Below are positions 52,998 to 61,519 of a stretch of DNA of 64,000 nt, in pieces. This stretch comes from Tharpella sp964457755 (GTDB lineage: Bacteria > Desulfobacterota > Anaeroferrophillalia > Anaeroferrophillales > Tharpellaceae): assembly GCA_964457755.1 (NCBI GenBank), contig CAYWGC010000012.1:9707-73706 (forward strand), read 5' to 3'. Position 1 is the stretch's first letter, and every line of letters starts with the position of its first letter. The notes under the pieces were generated by a model. The model was not told the origin of the DNA. It did no database searches and saw only the letters and a program-made list of their open reading frames with translations. The translations under genes were made by a program, and so were the position numbers.

Positions 52998-53910
52998 TAT
53001 CGGCAGCTTCCGTCAGTTCTGTATAGACCTCGGTCAAACCCGGTTCATGGATCCTGAGATCGGAGAATTTAACCCCAGCCTGCTCCAGTGCCGCCAAAAC
53101 CTCACCCAGATGATCATGCTCCCGGTGCAGTCGTAAAAGCAGTTCACCTTTGGGTGCCTCCTGCCTTTTCTCCTCCAGAGTATCTGGCAAAGTCAGGACA
53201 CTCTCCGACATAAGTTGCAAGCGTAGCTGCCGCCAGGAGTAGCGGCTCATCAACTCATCTTTAGGGGCCAGGGCGACCAGCTGGCCGTGATCGAGGATGG
53301 CGATCTTTTCGCACATACTCTCGGCCTCTTCAAGATAGTGGGTGGTTAAAATAATAGTATGCCCTTGGCGGTTGAGCCCACGGATAAAATCCCAGAGCTG
53401 ACGGCGTAAGGCGACATCAACGCCAGCCGTCGGTTCATCCAGAATAACTACCGGAGGTCGGTGCACCAGCGCCTGAGCAATCAAAACCCGCCGCTTCATA
53501 CCGCCGGAGAGATGATTCATCGACGTATCGATTTTATCTTCCAGATCTAAGGCTGCGACTAGTTCATCAAGCCACGGCCGGTTTTCTTTGCCCAGGCCAA
53601 AATAACCAGACTGTATAGTCAACATCTCGCGAACCGTAAAAAAAGGGTCATAGGCGAGCTCCTGCGGCACCACCCCAAGCTGGCGACGGGCCTGACGCCA
53701 TTGCTGGCGCACATCACAGCCCAAAACTGCTGCCCGCCCAGAGGTTGCCCGCGTCAGACCGGCCAGGATATTAATCAAAGTCGACTTTCCCGCCCCATTT
53801 GGTCCCAAAAGAGCAAAAAAGGAGCCTTCAGCAATCTTCAGACTGACCTCAGCAAGAGCCTTAAGCAAACCATACTCTTTACTCAGATTTTCAATAGTTA
53901 CAGCATCCAT
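52990..53910 (-). CDS. ABC transporter ATP-binding protein
   Basis: 306 residues, the ATPase for the adjacent ABC-2 permease. Walker A GPNGAGKST near residue 36, the Q-loop region QLGVVPQELAYDPFFTVREML, signature NHLSGGMKRRVLIAQALVHRP, Walker B VVILDEPTAGVD and the switch His in ILTTHYLEEAE are intact. A ~80-residue C-terminal tail follows, common in the YadG/DrrA class of exporters. First gene of the pair. Confidence 0.95.
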   Translation of the reverse strand: MDAVTIENLSKEYGLLKALAEVSLKIAEGSFFALLGPNGAGKSTLINILAGLTRATSGRAAVLGCDVRQQWRQARRQLGVVPQELAYDPFFTVREMLTIQSGYFGLGKENRPWLDELVAALDLEDKIDTSMNHLSGGMKRRVLIAQALVHRPPVVILDEPTAGVDVALRRQLWDFIRGLNRQGHTIILTTHYLEEAESMCEKIAILDHGQLVALAPKDELMSRYSWRQLRLQLMSESVLTLPDTLEEKRQEAPKGELLLRLHREHDHLGEVLAALEQAGVKFSDLRIHEPGLTEVYTELTEAADNV

Positions 53911-53935
53911 AATATCTTCAAAAAATAATATTCAC

Positions 53936-53965
53936 TTGACAAAAAGGCTAAAAACAGAGTACTTT
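53936..53965 (+). promoter_or_regulatory. Possible promoter of the citrate synthase gene
   Basis: TTGACA at 53936-53941, 18 bp, then TACTTT at 53960-53965, read towards the gene at 54158. The leader would be about 185 bases long. The -10 is poor. Confidence 0.35.
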
Positions 53966-54157
53966 ACTCCTTCGGTTCGCCCTTTTAATGCCCCGCCAAA
54001 AAACCCGAAAAGAGATGTAAAAGCTCATTCAGAAGAGTGTAAAACAGGGCCCCGTCCACAAAAACTTTCTAATCCTCTTTTCTTATTTCTGAAAAATCTC
54101 TTCACAATTTGAGAGAGGCTGGGCAAAATAGCAACATTTTTATGTGGAGGAGATAAC

Positions 54158-55570
54158 ATGAACAGCGACAGACATCAAGGCTCGACTGAAATAACCGAGC
54201 TGATTCTCAAAGCTGCCGAGAGTGCCCGGGCTGAAATCGGTTACGTCGGCAAACAACCGGCGACCGGCAAAGCCGCTCATTGGCCGATCGACTGCAATAT
54301 TGGACCCGGGCTTGAAGGGGCCATCGCTTGTGAGTCTAAAGTCGGCTACGTCAACGGTACGGACGGCCTGCTCTCCTACCGGGGCTACGACATTTTTGAA
54401 CTCTGCGCTCATTCAACTTATGAAGAGGTCTCTTTTCTGCTCCTGCATGGACACCTGCCCAACCCAGACGAACTTCTGAAATACGAACAAAAACTGATCA
54501 ACTACCGCCACATGAACAAGACCTTGCGGCTGCTGATGAGCTTTCCGGTCGAAAACATGAATACCATGGCGGCCCTGCGCATGGGCACCATCTTTATGCG
54601 CCAAGAGTTTACCGACAGCGATCATGAGCAGGCAAAACCCGATTTAAGTGATGCGATCAGCGCCGACGAAGACTCTATCGCCATGGAGACTAAACCGAGC
54701 GGTGACCGCCACGCTATTTACGAATTTAAAAAGAAGAAAAAACGCCGCAAAAAACGCGATTCAAACCTTGGTGATGCCAGCGGCCTTGAGGCCTGTTACC
54801 ACCTGATTGCCGGAGTCCCGACCATCACAGCAGCGATTACTCGTTTACGCCATGGCCTAATGCCCTATGAACCTTTAAATGATCTGAGTCATGCCGCCAA
54901 CCTCTTCTTCATGATGAATGGCCACCGGCCCTCCGCTATCGAGGAGCGGGTTTTAGACGTTGCCCTGATTCTTCATGCCGACCACGGTATGAATGCCAGC
55001 ACCTTTGCCGCGATGGTGGTCGCCTCGACGATGTCTGATATCTACTTTTCAGTCGGCTCCGGCATTGCTGCCCTTAACGGCCCCCTGCACGGCGGCGCTA
55101 ATGAACGGGTTCTGCACACCTTACACGAAGTGGGCACCCCCGAAAATGTCAAAAATTGGGTCAAACAATCACTGGCTGAAAAAGTTAAAGTCCCCGGCTT
55201 CGGGCACCGGGTCTACAAAACTTACGATCCCAGAGCCCGGATTTTAGGACCGCTAGCCAAATATCGCTGCCTCGGCTGCAAAACTGATATTCAGAATCTC
55301 ATCAGCACCGCTGAACATCTTGAACAAGAGGTCGTCGCATCCCTGGATCAAAACAAAAAAATCTTTCCTAATGTGGACTACTATTCAGGCGTGGTCTACA
55401 CCCGTTTAGGAATTGATCCCTCAATGTTTACACCACTATTTGCCGTCAGCCGGGTTGCCGGCTGGACTGCCAGAGTGCTCGAATATATGCAGAACAACCG
55501 CATTTTCCGGCCGCGGGCCCTCTATACCGGCAAATTTAATCAGTCTTTCAAAAATCTCGATGAACGCTGA
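54158..55570 (+). CDS. gltA: Citrate synthase with a lysine/arginine-rich insertion
   Basis: Condenses acetyl-CoA and oxaloacetate to citrate. 470 residues, longer than the usual ~370-435. The N-terminal half has GLEGAIACESKVGYVNGTDGLLSYRGYDI, and the catalytic residues are present: His in NGPLHGGANERVL, His in GFGHRVYK, and Asp in PNVDYYSGVVY. Residues about 151-207 form an insertion unlike the family; it holds an acidic part (PDLSDAISADEDS) and a ten-residue basic run (191-200, KKKKKRRKKR). A good GGAGGAG site precedes the ATG. It overlaps the start of the dGTPase-like gene by 11 bases. Confidence 0.93.
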   Translation: MNSDRHQGSTEITELILKAAESARAEIGYVGKQPATGKAAHWPIDCNIGPGLEGAIACESKVGYVNGTDGLLSYRGYDIFELCAHSTYEEVSFLLLHGHLPNPDELLKYEQKLINYRHMNKTLRLLMSFPVENMNTMAALRMGTIFMRQEFTDSDHEQAKPDLSDAISADEDSIAMETKPSGDRHAIYEFKKKKKRRKKRDSNLGDASGLEACYHLIAGVPTITAAITRLRHGLMPYEPLNDLSHAANLFFMMNGHRPSAIEERVLDVALILHADHGMNASTFAAMVVASTMSDIYFSVGSGIAALNGPLHGGANERVLHTLHEVGTPENVKNWVKQSLAEKVKVPGFGHRVYKTYDPRARILGPLAKYRCLGCKTDIQNLISTAEHLEQEVVASLDQNKKIFPNVDYYSGVVYTRLGIDPSMFTPLFAVSRVAGWTARVLEYMQNNRIFRPRALYTGKFNQSFKNLDER

Positions 55571-56618
55571 AACAACCAGCACTGTCCGCTACGAACTGGA
55601 ACAACGCGAAAGGAGCCTTCTGGCTCCTTTCGCCGCTTTCAGTGCTGAGTCCAAAGGCCGGAAGCAAGCAGAAATTGAATGCCGCTATCGTATGGCCTAC
55701 CAGCACGACCGCGACCGCATTATTCACTGCAAGGCCTTTCGCCGTTTAAAATACAAGACTCAAGTCTTCCTGGCCCCCAGTGGCGATCACTACCGCACCC
55801 GCTTAACCCACACCTTAGAAGTCGCCCAGATCGCCCGCACAATTGCCAAGGCTTTGCATTTAAATGAAGACCTGACTGAAGCTATCGCTTTAGGCCACGA
55901 CCTCGGGCATACCCCTTTCGGCCATGCCGGAGAAGCAGTATTGAATCGCCTGCATCCCGGTGGCTTTAATCACTTCCAACAAAGTTTAAGGGTAATTGAG
56001 GTTCTTGAAAAAGAGGGTCGGGGACTCAATCTAAATTTTGAAGTACGAGACGGCATCATCAAACACTCGAAAGGCAAGGGTGACATCATTTCACCATCTT
56101 TGGAACATACCGCGATTACTCTAGAGGGACAAATTGTCCGCCTGGCGGATATTATCGCCTACGTCAACCACGATCTCGACGATGCGATTCGGGCCCAAAC
56201 CATCAAGGCTGAGCAAATCCCGCAGGATTGCCAGCAGACCCTTGGTAAAACCCATACCCAGCGCATCAACACCATGGTTACCAACATTATCGATGAAAGT
56301 CGCAAAGAGCCCGGAACCTTGAAAATTTCCCCTGAAATTCTTGAAGCGGTAACAGCATTACGCACTTTCCTTTTTGCCAATGTCTACGAAAGTTCAGCCG
56401 TCTACAGTGATTTCGTCAAAGCCAGCCGCCTGCTCGAAGAGATCTACAAATATTTCCAGAATCACCCGCAGAAACTTAAAGAAAAGTATTACCCAAGCTA
56501 CCTTGAGAGCTTTAGCTTCATCGACAATTTGCGTGATTTTATCGCCAGCATGACCGATCGCTACGCCTTCTCGCTTTATGAAAAACTTTTCCTGCCCCAC
56601 CCTTGGAATATTAAGTAG
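55560..56618 (+). CDS. dGTP triphosphohydrolase-like HD protein
   Basis: About 352 residues from ATG 55560 (the longer frame starts inside citrate synthase). HD-superfamily signature: YRTRLTHTLEVAQIARTIAKAL carries the first His, and LGHDLGHTPFGHAGEAVLN the HD pair. IIHCKAFRRLKYKTQVF, VEALAL-like HSKGKGDI and VRLADIIAYVNHDLDDAIRA are typical of the Dgt-like (dNTPase) group of about 340-390 residues. It cleaves dGTP or other dNTPs to nucleoside and triphosphate. It overlaps citrate synthase by 11 bases, hence probably coupled. Confidence 0.93.
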   Translation: MNAETTSTVRYELEQRERSLLAPFAAFSAESKGRKQAEIECRYRMAYQHDRDRIIHCKAFRRLKYKTQVFLAPSGDHYRTRLTHTLEVAQIARTIAKALHLNEDLTEAIALGHDLGHTPFGHAGEAVLNRLHPGGFNHFQQSLRVIEVLEKEGRGLNLNFEVRDGIIKHSKGKGDIISPSLEHTAITLEGQIVRLADIIAYVNHDLDDAIRAQTIKAEQIPQDCQQTLGKTHTQRINTMVTNIIDESRKEPGTLKISPEILEAVTALRTFLFANVYESSAVYSDFVKASRLLEEIYKYFQNHPQKLKEKYYPSYLESFSFIDNLRDFIASMTDRYAFSLYEKLFLPHPWNIK

Positions 56619-56664
56619 AAACAACATTTAACTGCCAAAACACAACCCCGGAAAAAAATCACCC

Positions 56665-59600
56665 ATGACCGACACAACTGAACCGGCAAATTCCCCTTTT
56701 GCATTACTGGAAGGCCTTGATGACGCTGAAAAACATTTTCTCCAGATAACCGCCCTGCTCGACAGTAACACCCCACGCCAGGAGCTCTTTCGCATCATGA
56801 AAGCCCTGCAGCAGGCCCCGGGAATGGCCCAGAGGTGGGATGCTGAAAAAGCCGCCAGTCAACTCCGTAAACTTCGGCAACTCGGATTAATCGACAATCA
56901 TAACCGCTGTCATCCACAAATATGTGAAATCGTGGCCCGCCGCCCAATTGAGACCCGTTCGCTCGATCTCTGCAGGCAGCTGATCCGCTCCTCTTTCATT
57001 GACAACCACTCGCCAGACACCGAAGCCCAAGAACTATGTAGTCGCACCTTGAGAAATTTTCGCCTGGCTCTTTTCAACCATGATCTCGATGCCCTGCAAA
57101 AGTATCTGCCGATCTTTTATAGGGCACCCTATGACCCCCGTTTTCGCCACCCCTATGCGGCCCTGACCCTCTACCCGTTTGACCCTGAATGGTTTTTAAA
57201 ACTGCCGCTGCCCCTCCAGTTTACGGCTCTCGACGACTGCATCACCCACTCTTTTGAGGATCTGATTGCGACCCCGGAACTGGATAAATTTATCGCTTCG
57301 CATTACCCGGCGGAAAAACTCGGGAGTCGGCCTTTCATCCTGCTTTACGCCCATAAACTGCTTTTCAGCGGCCGTCTCTATGAACTCGATGAGCTCTACA
57401 GCCACAACCGCCAGCTCTTTTCCGGAAGTGGCTTTAAGGGTGCCATCGCGGCTCTGAAAGGTGATTTCAACCAGGCTGCACTTAACTTTGCAACCGACCT
57501 CGAACAAACCCGTCGGGCCAATCCTGAAGGGGTCGCCTGTTTTGACGCCCCCATCGCTTTCTTCTACATCCTTACTTTAGGACATACCCAAACTGCATCG
57601 GCCTGGGAAGATGCGGTAAAAACCTTAAGTGGCGGCGAAAAAGAATTCGCATACAACCCCTTCACCAGAGATCTTTTTCGCCTGGCCGACACCCTTCTCA
57701 AGCTTTTCAGAGGGTTAGTGGTTGAAGCCCGGACAAGTTTCAGTGCCCTCGAAAAACGTCCCGACAATTCAATCTTTACCCTATTAACATCTCTGGTCTC
57801 CTACTGGCTGACCGGAGAAATCTCAGATGAAAAACGGCAACAGCTTAGTACGCTTGCGACAAGCTCTAAACCCTCTTTCCCCTGGGTGGCTCTCGAATGC
57901 GCTCAGTTACTGATTTTAACTGAGCCCCGCAACCACAAAGAATCTGCAAAACCTGAAAAGGTACCCCATCTTACCGAACTGAACAACGAACTTAAAGCCT
58001 TAAGTCCGGCCATCTCCATTGAACCGGCCTGGCGTCGCACCCTGGCCGCTCTCCAACAACTCACTCCGGACAACATAGCTGCAACTGATTCTGAAAAACC
58101 TGACGCAACCATGCGACTGGCCTGGTCTGTCGGTATCATTGAACCCGGAATTCTTCACCTGACCCCAAAAATCCAGAAGTGCAACTCCGACAAATCTTGG
58201 AGCCCGGGCCGAAATCTCGCTCTTAATCGTATCTACGAAGAGGATCTCTTACCTTTTTTAACCCCTCAAGATCATCGTATCTGCAAAACTCTGCGGCGCC
58301 AGTCCGACGAAAAGGGGGAAAGCTTCACCTTCGAGCAGCGTAAGGCTCTGCCGGCTCTTGCTGGCCATCCCCACATTTTCCTAAATGGACACCCGGAAAT
58401 CCCGGTCGCTGTAACGCCGGGACAGGCCGCCATTATGGTTGACCACATACCCGAAAAAGATACTTTTTCAATTAATCTCTACCCCAACCTTGAAAACCGG
58501 GAGATTATAGTAATTGAAGAATCCCCGACTCGCTTCACGTTCTACACTAACACTTCAGAGCTCAAAGAAGTCGCCAAGTTTCTAGGCCCTGACGGACTCA
58601 TCCTGCCCCACGAAGCGGAAAATGAAATCCTGGATACTTTAGGGCCTTTGGCCGCTATCGTACCCATATTTACAAACCTTGCCCCAGGCTCGACCAAAGG
58701 CACCTCGATCACTAATAACCAGAATCTATTTTTACAGATATTCCCCTCTGGCAGTGGCCTGCGCTTTGACCTTAGAGTCAAACCCCTAGGACCTTCAGGC
58801 CCCCACTTAAAACCTGGCGCTGGTCAAAAAAACATCTTTGCAACCATCGATAAACAACCCTGTTCCGCCAACCGCAATCTCCTCCTCGAACATCAACGTC
58901 GACTGCTGCTCCTTGAAGCCTGCCCGAGCCTTAACGGTAACAACCAACTCGCCAGCTGGCAGATTAATGAACTTGAAGGATGCTTGCAAATCCTTTTTGA
59001 GCTCCAGGAATTTCAGAATAGTGAAGCCGAAAAACAGTTGCAAAAAGCATCTGAATCACCTTCAGCATCACCACAGGAAGCCTCATTGGCAACCTCGGGG
59101 GAAGCCTTTTGCGAATGGCTCATCTGTGAGTGGCCGGCCGGGAAAAAGATCAGCCTGAAAAACCGGGCTTCAACTTCGGCTTTCAAATTCAATATTCAAC
59201 CTCATAAAGAGTGGTTTAAGATTGAAGGCGAATTAAAGATAGATGAAAACCAGATTATCGGCCTTGTCGACCTTTTGCAAACAGCCAGGAAGGGAACGGG
59301 GAAGTTTTTACCGCTGGCTGACAATCAGTTTGTCACCCTGACTGAAGACCTGCGCCGGCGCCTTAATGAATTAAGTTTCTATCTCAGTGATGACGATGGC
59401 GAGCTAACTATTCATAAGGCCGCAATCAATAGTGTCGCTGAGCTTATGGAGGGACTGCCCGAAGTTGAATACAGCTCCACCTGGCAAGATCAGCTTAAGC
59501 GTTTTAAAGAGGCTGGCAACTTCACACCAAAAGTACCAGAAACTTTACAAACCGAACTTAGAAGCTACCAGGTCGAAGGCTTTGCCTGGCTCTCCAGACT

Positions 59601-60936
59601 TGCCCATTTAGGTTTTGGGGCCTGCCTCGCGGATGATATGGGACTCGGCAAAACCGTCCAGACCCTGAGCCTGATCCTCTCCCGAGCTGAGGCCGGGCCG
59701 GTTCTGGTAGTCGCCCCCACCTCAGTCTGCGGTAATTGGCTTGAAGAGAGTCAACGCTTTGCTCCCAATCTCAATCCCATTCTTTTTGGCGGAGCTGACC
59801 GGCAACAGCTTTTCGACAAACTCAAGCCCTTCGATCTTTTAATCTCCAGCTACACAATGCTGCAACAAGAACAAGAACTATTTGCCTCTAAAGAGTGGGA
59901 GATAATCGTCCTCGATGAAGCTCAGGCGATCAAGAACATGAATACCAAACGTTCCCGATCGGCTATGACGCTAAAAGGTAAATTCCGCCTCATCACCACC
60001 GGCACGCCCATGGAAAACCATCTCGGTGAGCTCTGGAATCTCTTTAATTTCATAAACCCCGGTCTGCTTGGCTCGATCGATCAATTCAACCAGCGTTTCG
60101 CTCTACCCATTGAACAAGATAACGACGAAGAGGCTCGTCAACATTTACGAAAAATCCTTAAACCCTATATCCTCCGCCGGAAAAAGAGCCAGGTATTAAA
60201 AGAACTTCCGCCGCGCACAGAGATCCTTCTCTCAATTAAAATGAGTGCTGATGAGCGCAATTTTTACGAAGCCGTTCGCCGCCAGGCTATTACCCGCTTA
60301 GAAGAGGTCAGCGGACAAAACGATGCCGGCAAACAGTCTTCTATGCAGGTCTTAGCCGAACTGACCAGACTCCGCCTGGCCGCCTGCAACCCCAGACTGA
60401 TAGTTCCCGAAAGCAATATCGAAAGTGCCAAACTGAAACATTTCGGCAGAACCATCGACGACCTCCTGGCGGGCGGCCACCAGGCTCTGGTTTTCAGCCA
60501 ATTTGTCAAACATCTTAATCTTATACGCAAAGACCTAGATGAAAAAAAAATCGCCTATCGCTACCTTGATGGCTCAACCCCGAAAGCCAAACGCCAAATC
60601 GAAATCGCCGCTTTTCAAAAAGGTGAGGCCGACCTTTTTCTAATCAGTCTCAAAGCCGGCGGCCTTGGCCTCAACCTGACTGCCGCCGACTATGTTCTCC
60701 ACTTAGATCCCTGGTGGAACCCGGCGATTGAAGACCAGGCTTCCGACCGCGCCCACCGTATCGGGCAAACCCGCCCGGTCACCGTCTATCGCCTCATCAG
60801 TCAACATACCATAGAAGAGAAAATTGTCCGCCTGCATCAGGAAAAACGCAACCTCGCCGACCAGATCCTCTCAGCCAGCGACCAAAGCGCCCGTTTTTCA
60901 ACCACGGAACTATTGCAATTGATTAAAGAGGGATAA
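56665..60936 (+). CDS. Large SNF2-family DEAD-like helicase
   Basis: 1423 residues. The first ~930 residues match no domain I can name; they start with a possible winged-helix segment (residues ~20-80) and contain tandem helical, TPR-like stretches to ~450. The helicase begins near residue 960: RSYQVEGFAWLSRLAHLGFGACLADDMGLGKT, with Walker A lysine 996, DEAQAIKN at 1084-1087, TTGTPMENHLGELWNLFNFI, and the C-terminal helicase half with LVFSQFVKHL, LISLKAGGLGLNLTAADYVLHLDPWWNPAIEDQASDRAHRIGQ (about 1330-1370). It is the HepA/RapA-like SNF2 class; such long N-terminal domains occur in bacterial SNF2 proteins whose role in DNA repair or transcription is mostly untested. No clear ribosome site; the ATG is 46 bases after dGTPase. 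Confidence 0.93.
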   Translation: MTDTTEPANSPFALLEGLDDAEKHFLQITALLDSNTPRQELFRIMKALQQAPGMAQRWDAEKAASQLRKLRQLGLIDNHNRCHPQICEIVARRPIETRSLDLCRQLIRSSFIDNHSPDTEAQELCSRTLRNFRLALFNHDLDALQKYLPIFYRAPYDPRFRHPYAALTLYPFDPEWFLKLPLPLQFTALDDCITHSFEDLIATPELDKFIASHYPAEKLGSRPFILLYAHKLLFSGRLYELDELYSHNRQLFSGSGFKGAIAALKGDFNQAALNFATDLEQTRRANPEGVACFDAPIAFFYILTLGHTQTASAWEDAVKTLSGGEKEFAYNPFTRDLFRLADTLLKLFRGLVVEARTSFSALEKRPDNSIFTLLTSLVSYWLTGEISDEKRQQLSTLATSSKPSFPWVALECAQLLILTEPRNHKESAKPEKVPHLTELNNELKALSPAISIEPAWRRTLAALQQLTPDNIAATDSEKPDATMRLAWSVGIIEPGILHLTPKIQKCNSDKSWSPGRNLALNRIYEEDLLPFLTPQDHRICKTLRRQSDEKGESFTFEQRKALPALAGHPHIFLNGHPEIPVAVTPGQAAIMVDHIPEKDTFSINLYPNLENREIIVIEESPTRFTFYTNTSELKEVAKFLGPDGLILPHEAENEILDTLGPLAAIVPIFTNLAPGSTKGTSITNNQNLFLQIFPSGSGLRFDLRVKPLGPSGPHLKPGAGQKNIFATIDKQPCSANRNLLLEHQRRLLLLEACPSLNGNNQLASWQINELEGCLQILFELQEFQNSEAEKQLQKASESPSASPQEASLATSGEAFCEWLICEWPAGKKISLKNRASTSAFKFNIQPHKEWFKIEGELKIDENQIIGLVDLLQTARKGTGKFLPLADNQFVTLTEDLRRRLNELSFYLSDDDGELTIHKAAINSVAELMEGLPEVEYSSTWQDQLKRFKEAGNFTPKVPETLQTELRSYQVEGFAWLSRLAHLGFGACLADDMGLGKTVQTLSLILSRAEAGPVLVVAPTSVCGNWLEESQRFAPNLNPILFGGADRQQLFDKLKPFDLLISSYTMLQQEQELFASKEWEIIVLDEAQAIKNMNTKRSRSAMTLKGKFRLITTGTPMENHLGELWNLFNFINPGLLGSIDQFNQRFALPIEQDNDEEARQHLRKILKPYILRRKKSQVLKELPPRTEILLSIKMSADERNFYEAVRRQAITRLEEVSGQNDAGKQSSMQVLAELTRLRLAACNPRLIVPESNIESAKLKHFGRTIDDLLAGGHQALVFSQFVKHLNLIRKDLDEKKIAYRYLDGSTPKAKRQIEIAAFQKGEADLFLISLKAGGLGLNLTAADYVLHLDPWWNPAIEDQASDRAHRIGQTRPVTVYRLISQHTIEEKIVRLHQEKRNLADQILSASDQSARFSTTELLQLIKEG

Positions 60937-60941
60937 AGGAT

Positions 60942-60978
60942 CAGTGGGCAGTGGGCAGTGGGCAGTGGGCAGTGGGCA
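60942..60978 (+). repeat. Tandem CAGTGGG heptamer (five copies)
   Basis: Five full copies of CAGTGGG from 60942 to 60976, then CA. It begins 5 bases after the helicase stop codon. CAGTGGGCAGTG (one copy and part of a second) occurs at 38996-39007 after the SIMPL gene. Confidence 0.85.
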
Positions 60979-61519
60979 AAAAAACTGCGCGTGATGACCG
61001 ATGTCAACTGAAAAACGTCTGATGACATTCTGACATTTCACCAAGCATCAGGTTGTCAGGCCTGACCCTGCCCCTGTTGGGCCCTTCGACCCCGGCTCAC
61101 CACCTTAAATTTAAAGAGGGTAGCGGCTAAGTTCGCTTCGCCCTCTCTCACGGGGTCAAAGCTGGGGTGCTAACGCACCTTGTACCAGCAATGACCCCAC
61201 CTGCGGAGGTTTGGGAAAAGATAAAATACCGGTCTGTCTCAACTGGGGTCATTACTGGATAAATGGCGGCAAATCGATTAGCGAAAAACCAATAACTTGG
61301 CCCGCCAATTATTCTGCTTTGACCCCCTCAAAGTGAGCGAAGCAGAGTTGATGGCTTTCTCGATTTGCACCAAAGCCAATCTCGTAAACCGCAAAACTAG
61401 CATTGCCAGAAACCAAAAAGCCCCCGGCTGTAAAGCAGAAGACTTTTTGGTTTCATAAAGAAGGAAAACGTAATCCTCTAGGAGGCTGTCCAAAATTAAC
61501 TTTAAAACTTAAGCTACCC
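60979..61519. other. Repeat-rich spacer with nested inverted repeats
   Basis: About 540 bases without a gene. A perfect 12-bp palindrome GTCAGGCCTGAC lies at about 61053-61064. GGGGTCAAAGC near 61153 is repeated in inverted form near 61317, GCAATGACCCCA near 61190 and TGGGGTCATTAC near 61244 are another inverted pair, and the reading around 61130 (GTTCGCTTCGCCC) has an inverse echo near 61345. It looks like one or more decayed, nested miniature elements. AGGCTGTCCAAAA near 61486 precedes the kamA-like stop codon. No promoter assignment is possible. Confidence 0.4.

Noticed and set aside
61278..61493. 71-codon minus-strand frame in the repeat-rich spacer
   Set aside because: Composed of inverted-repeat sequence; no start signals or recognisable protein.
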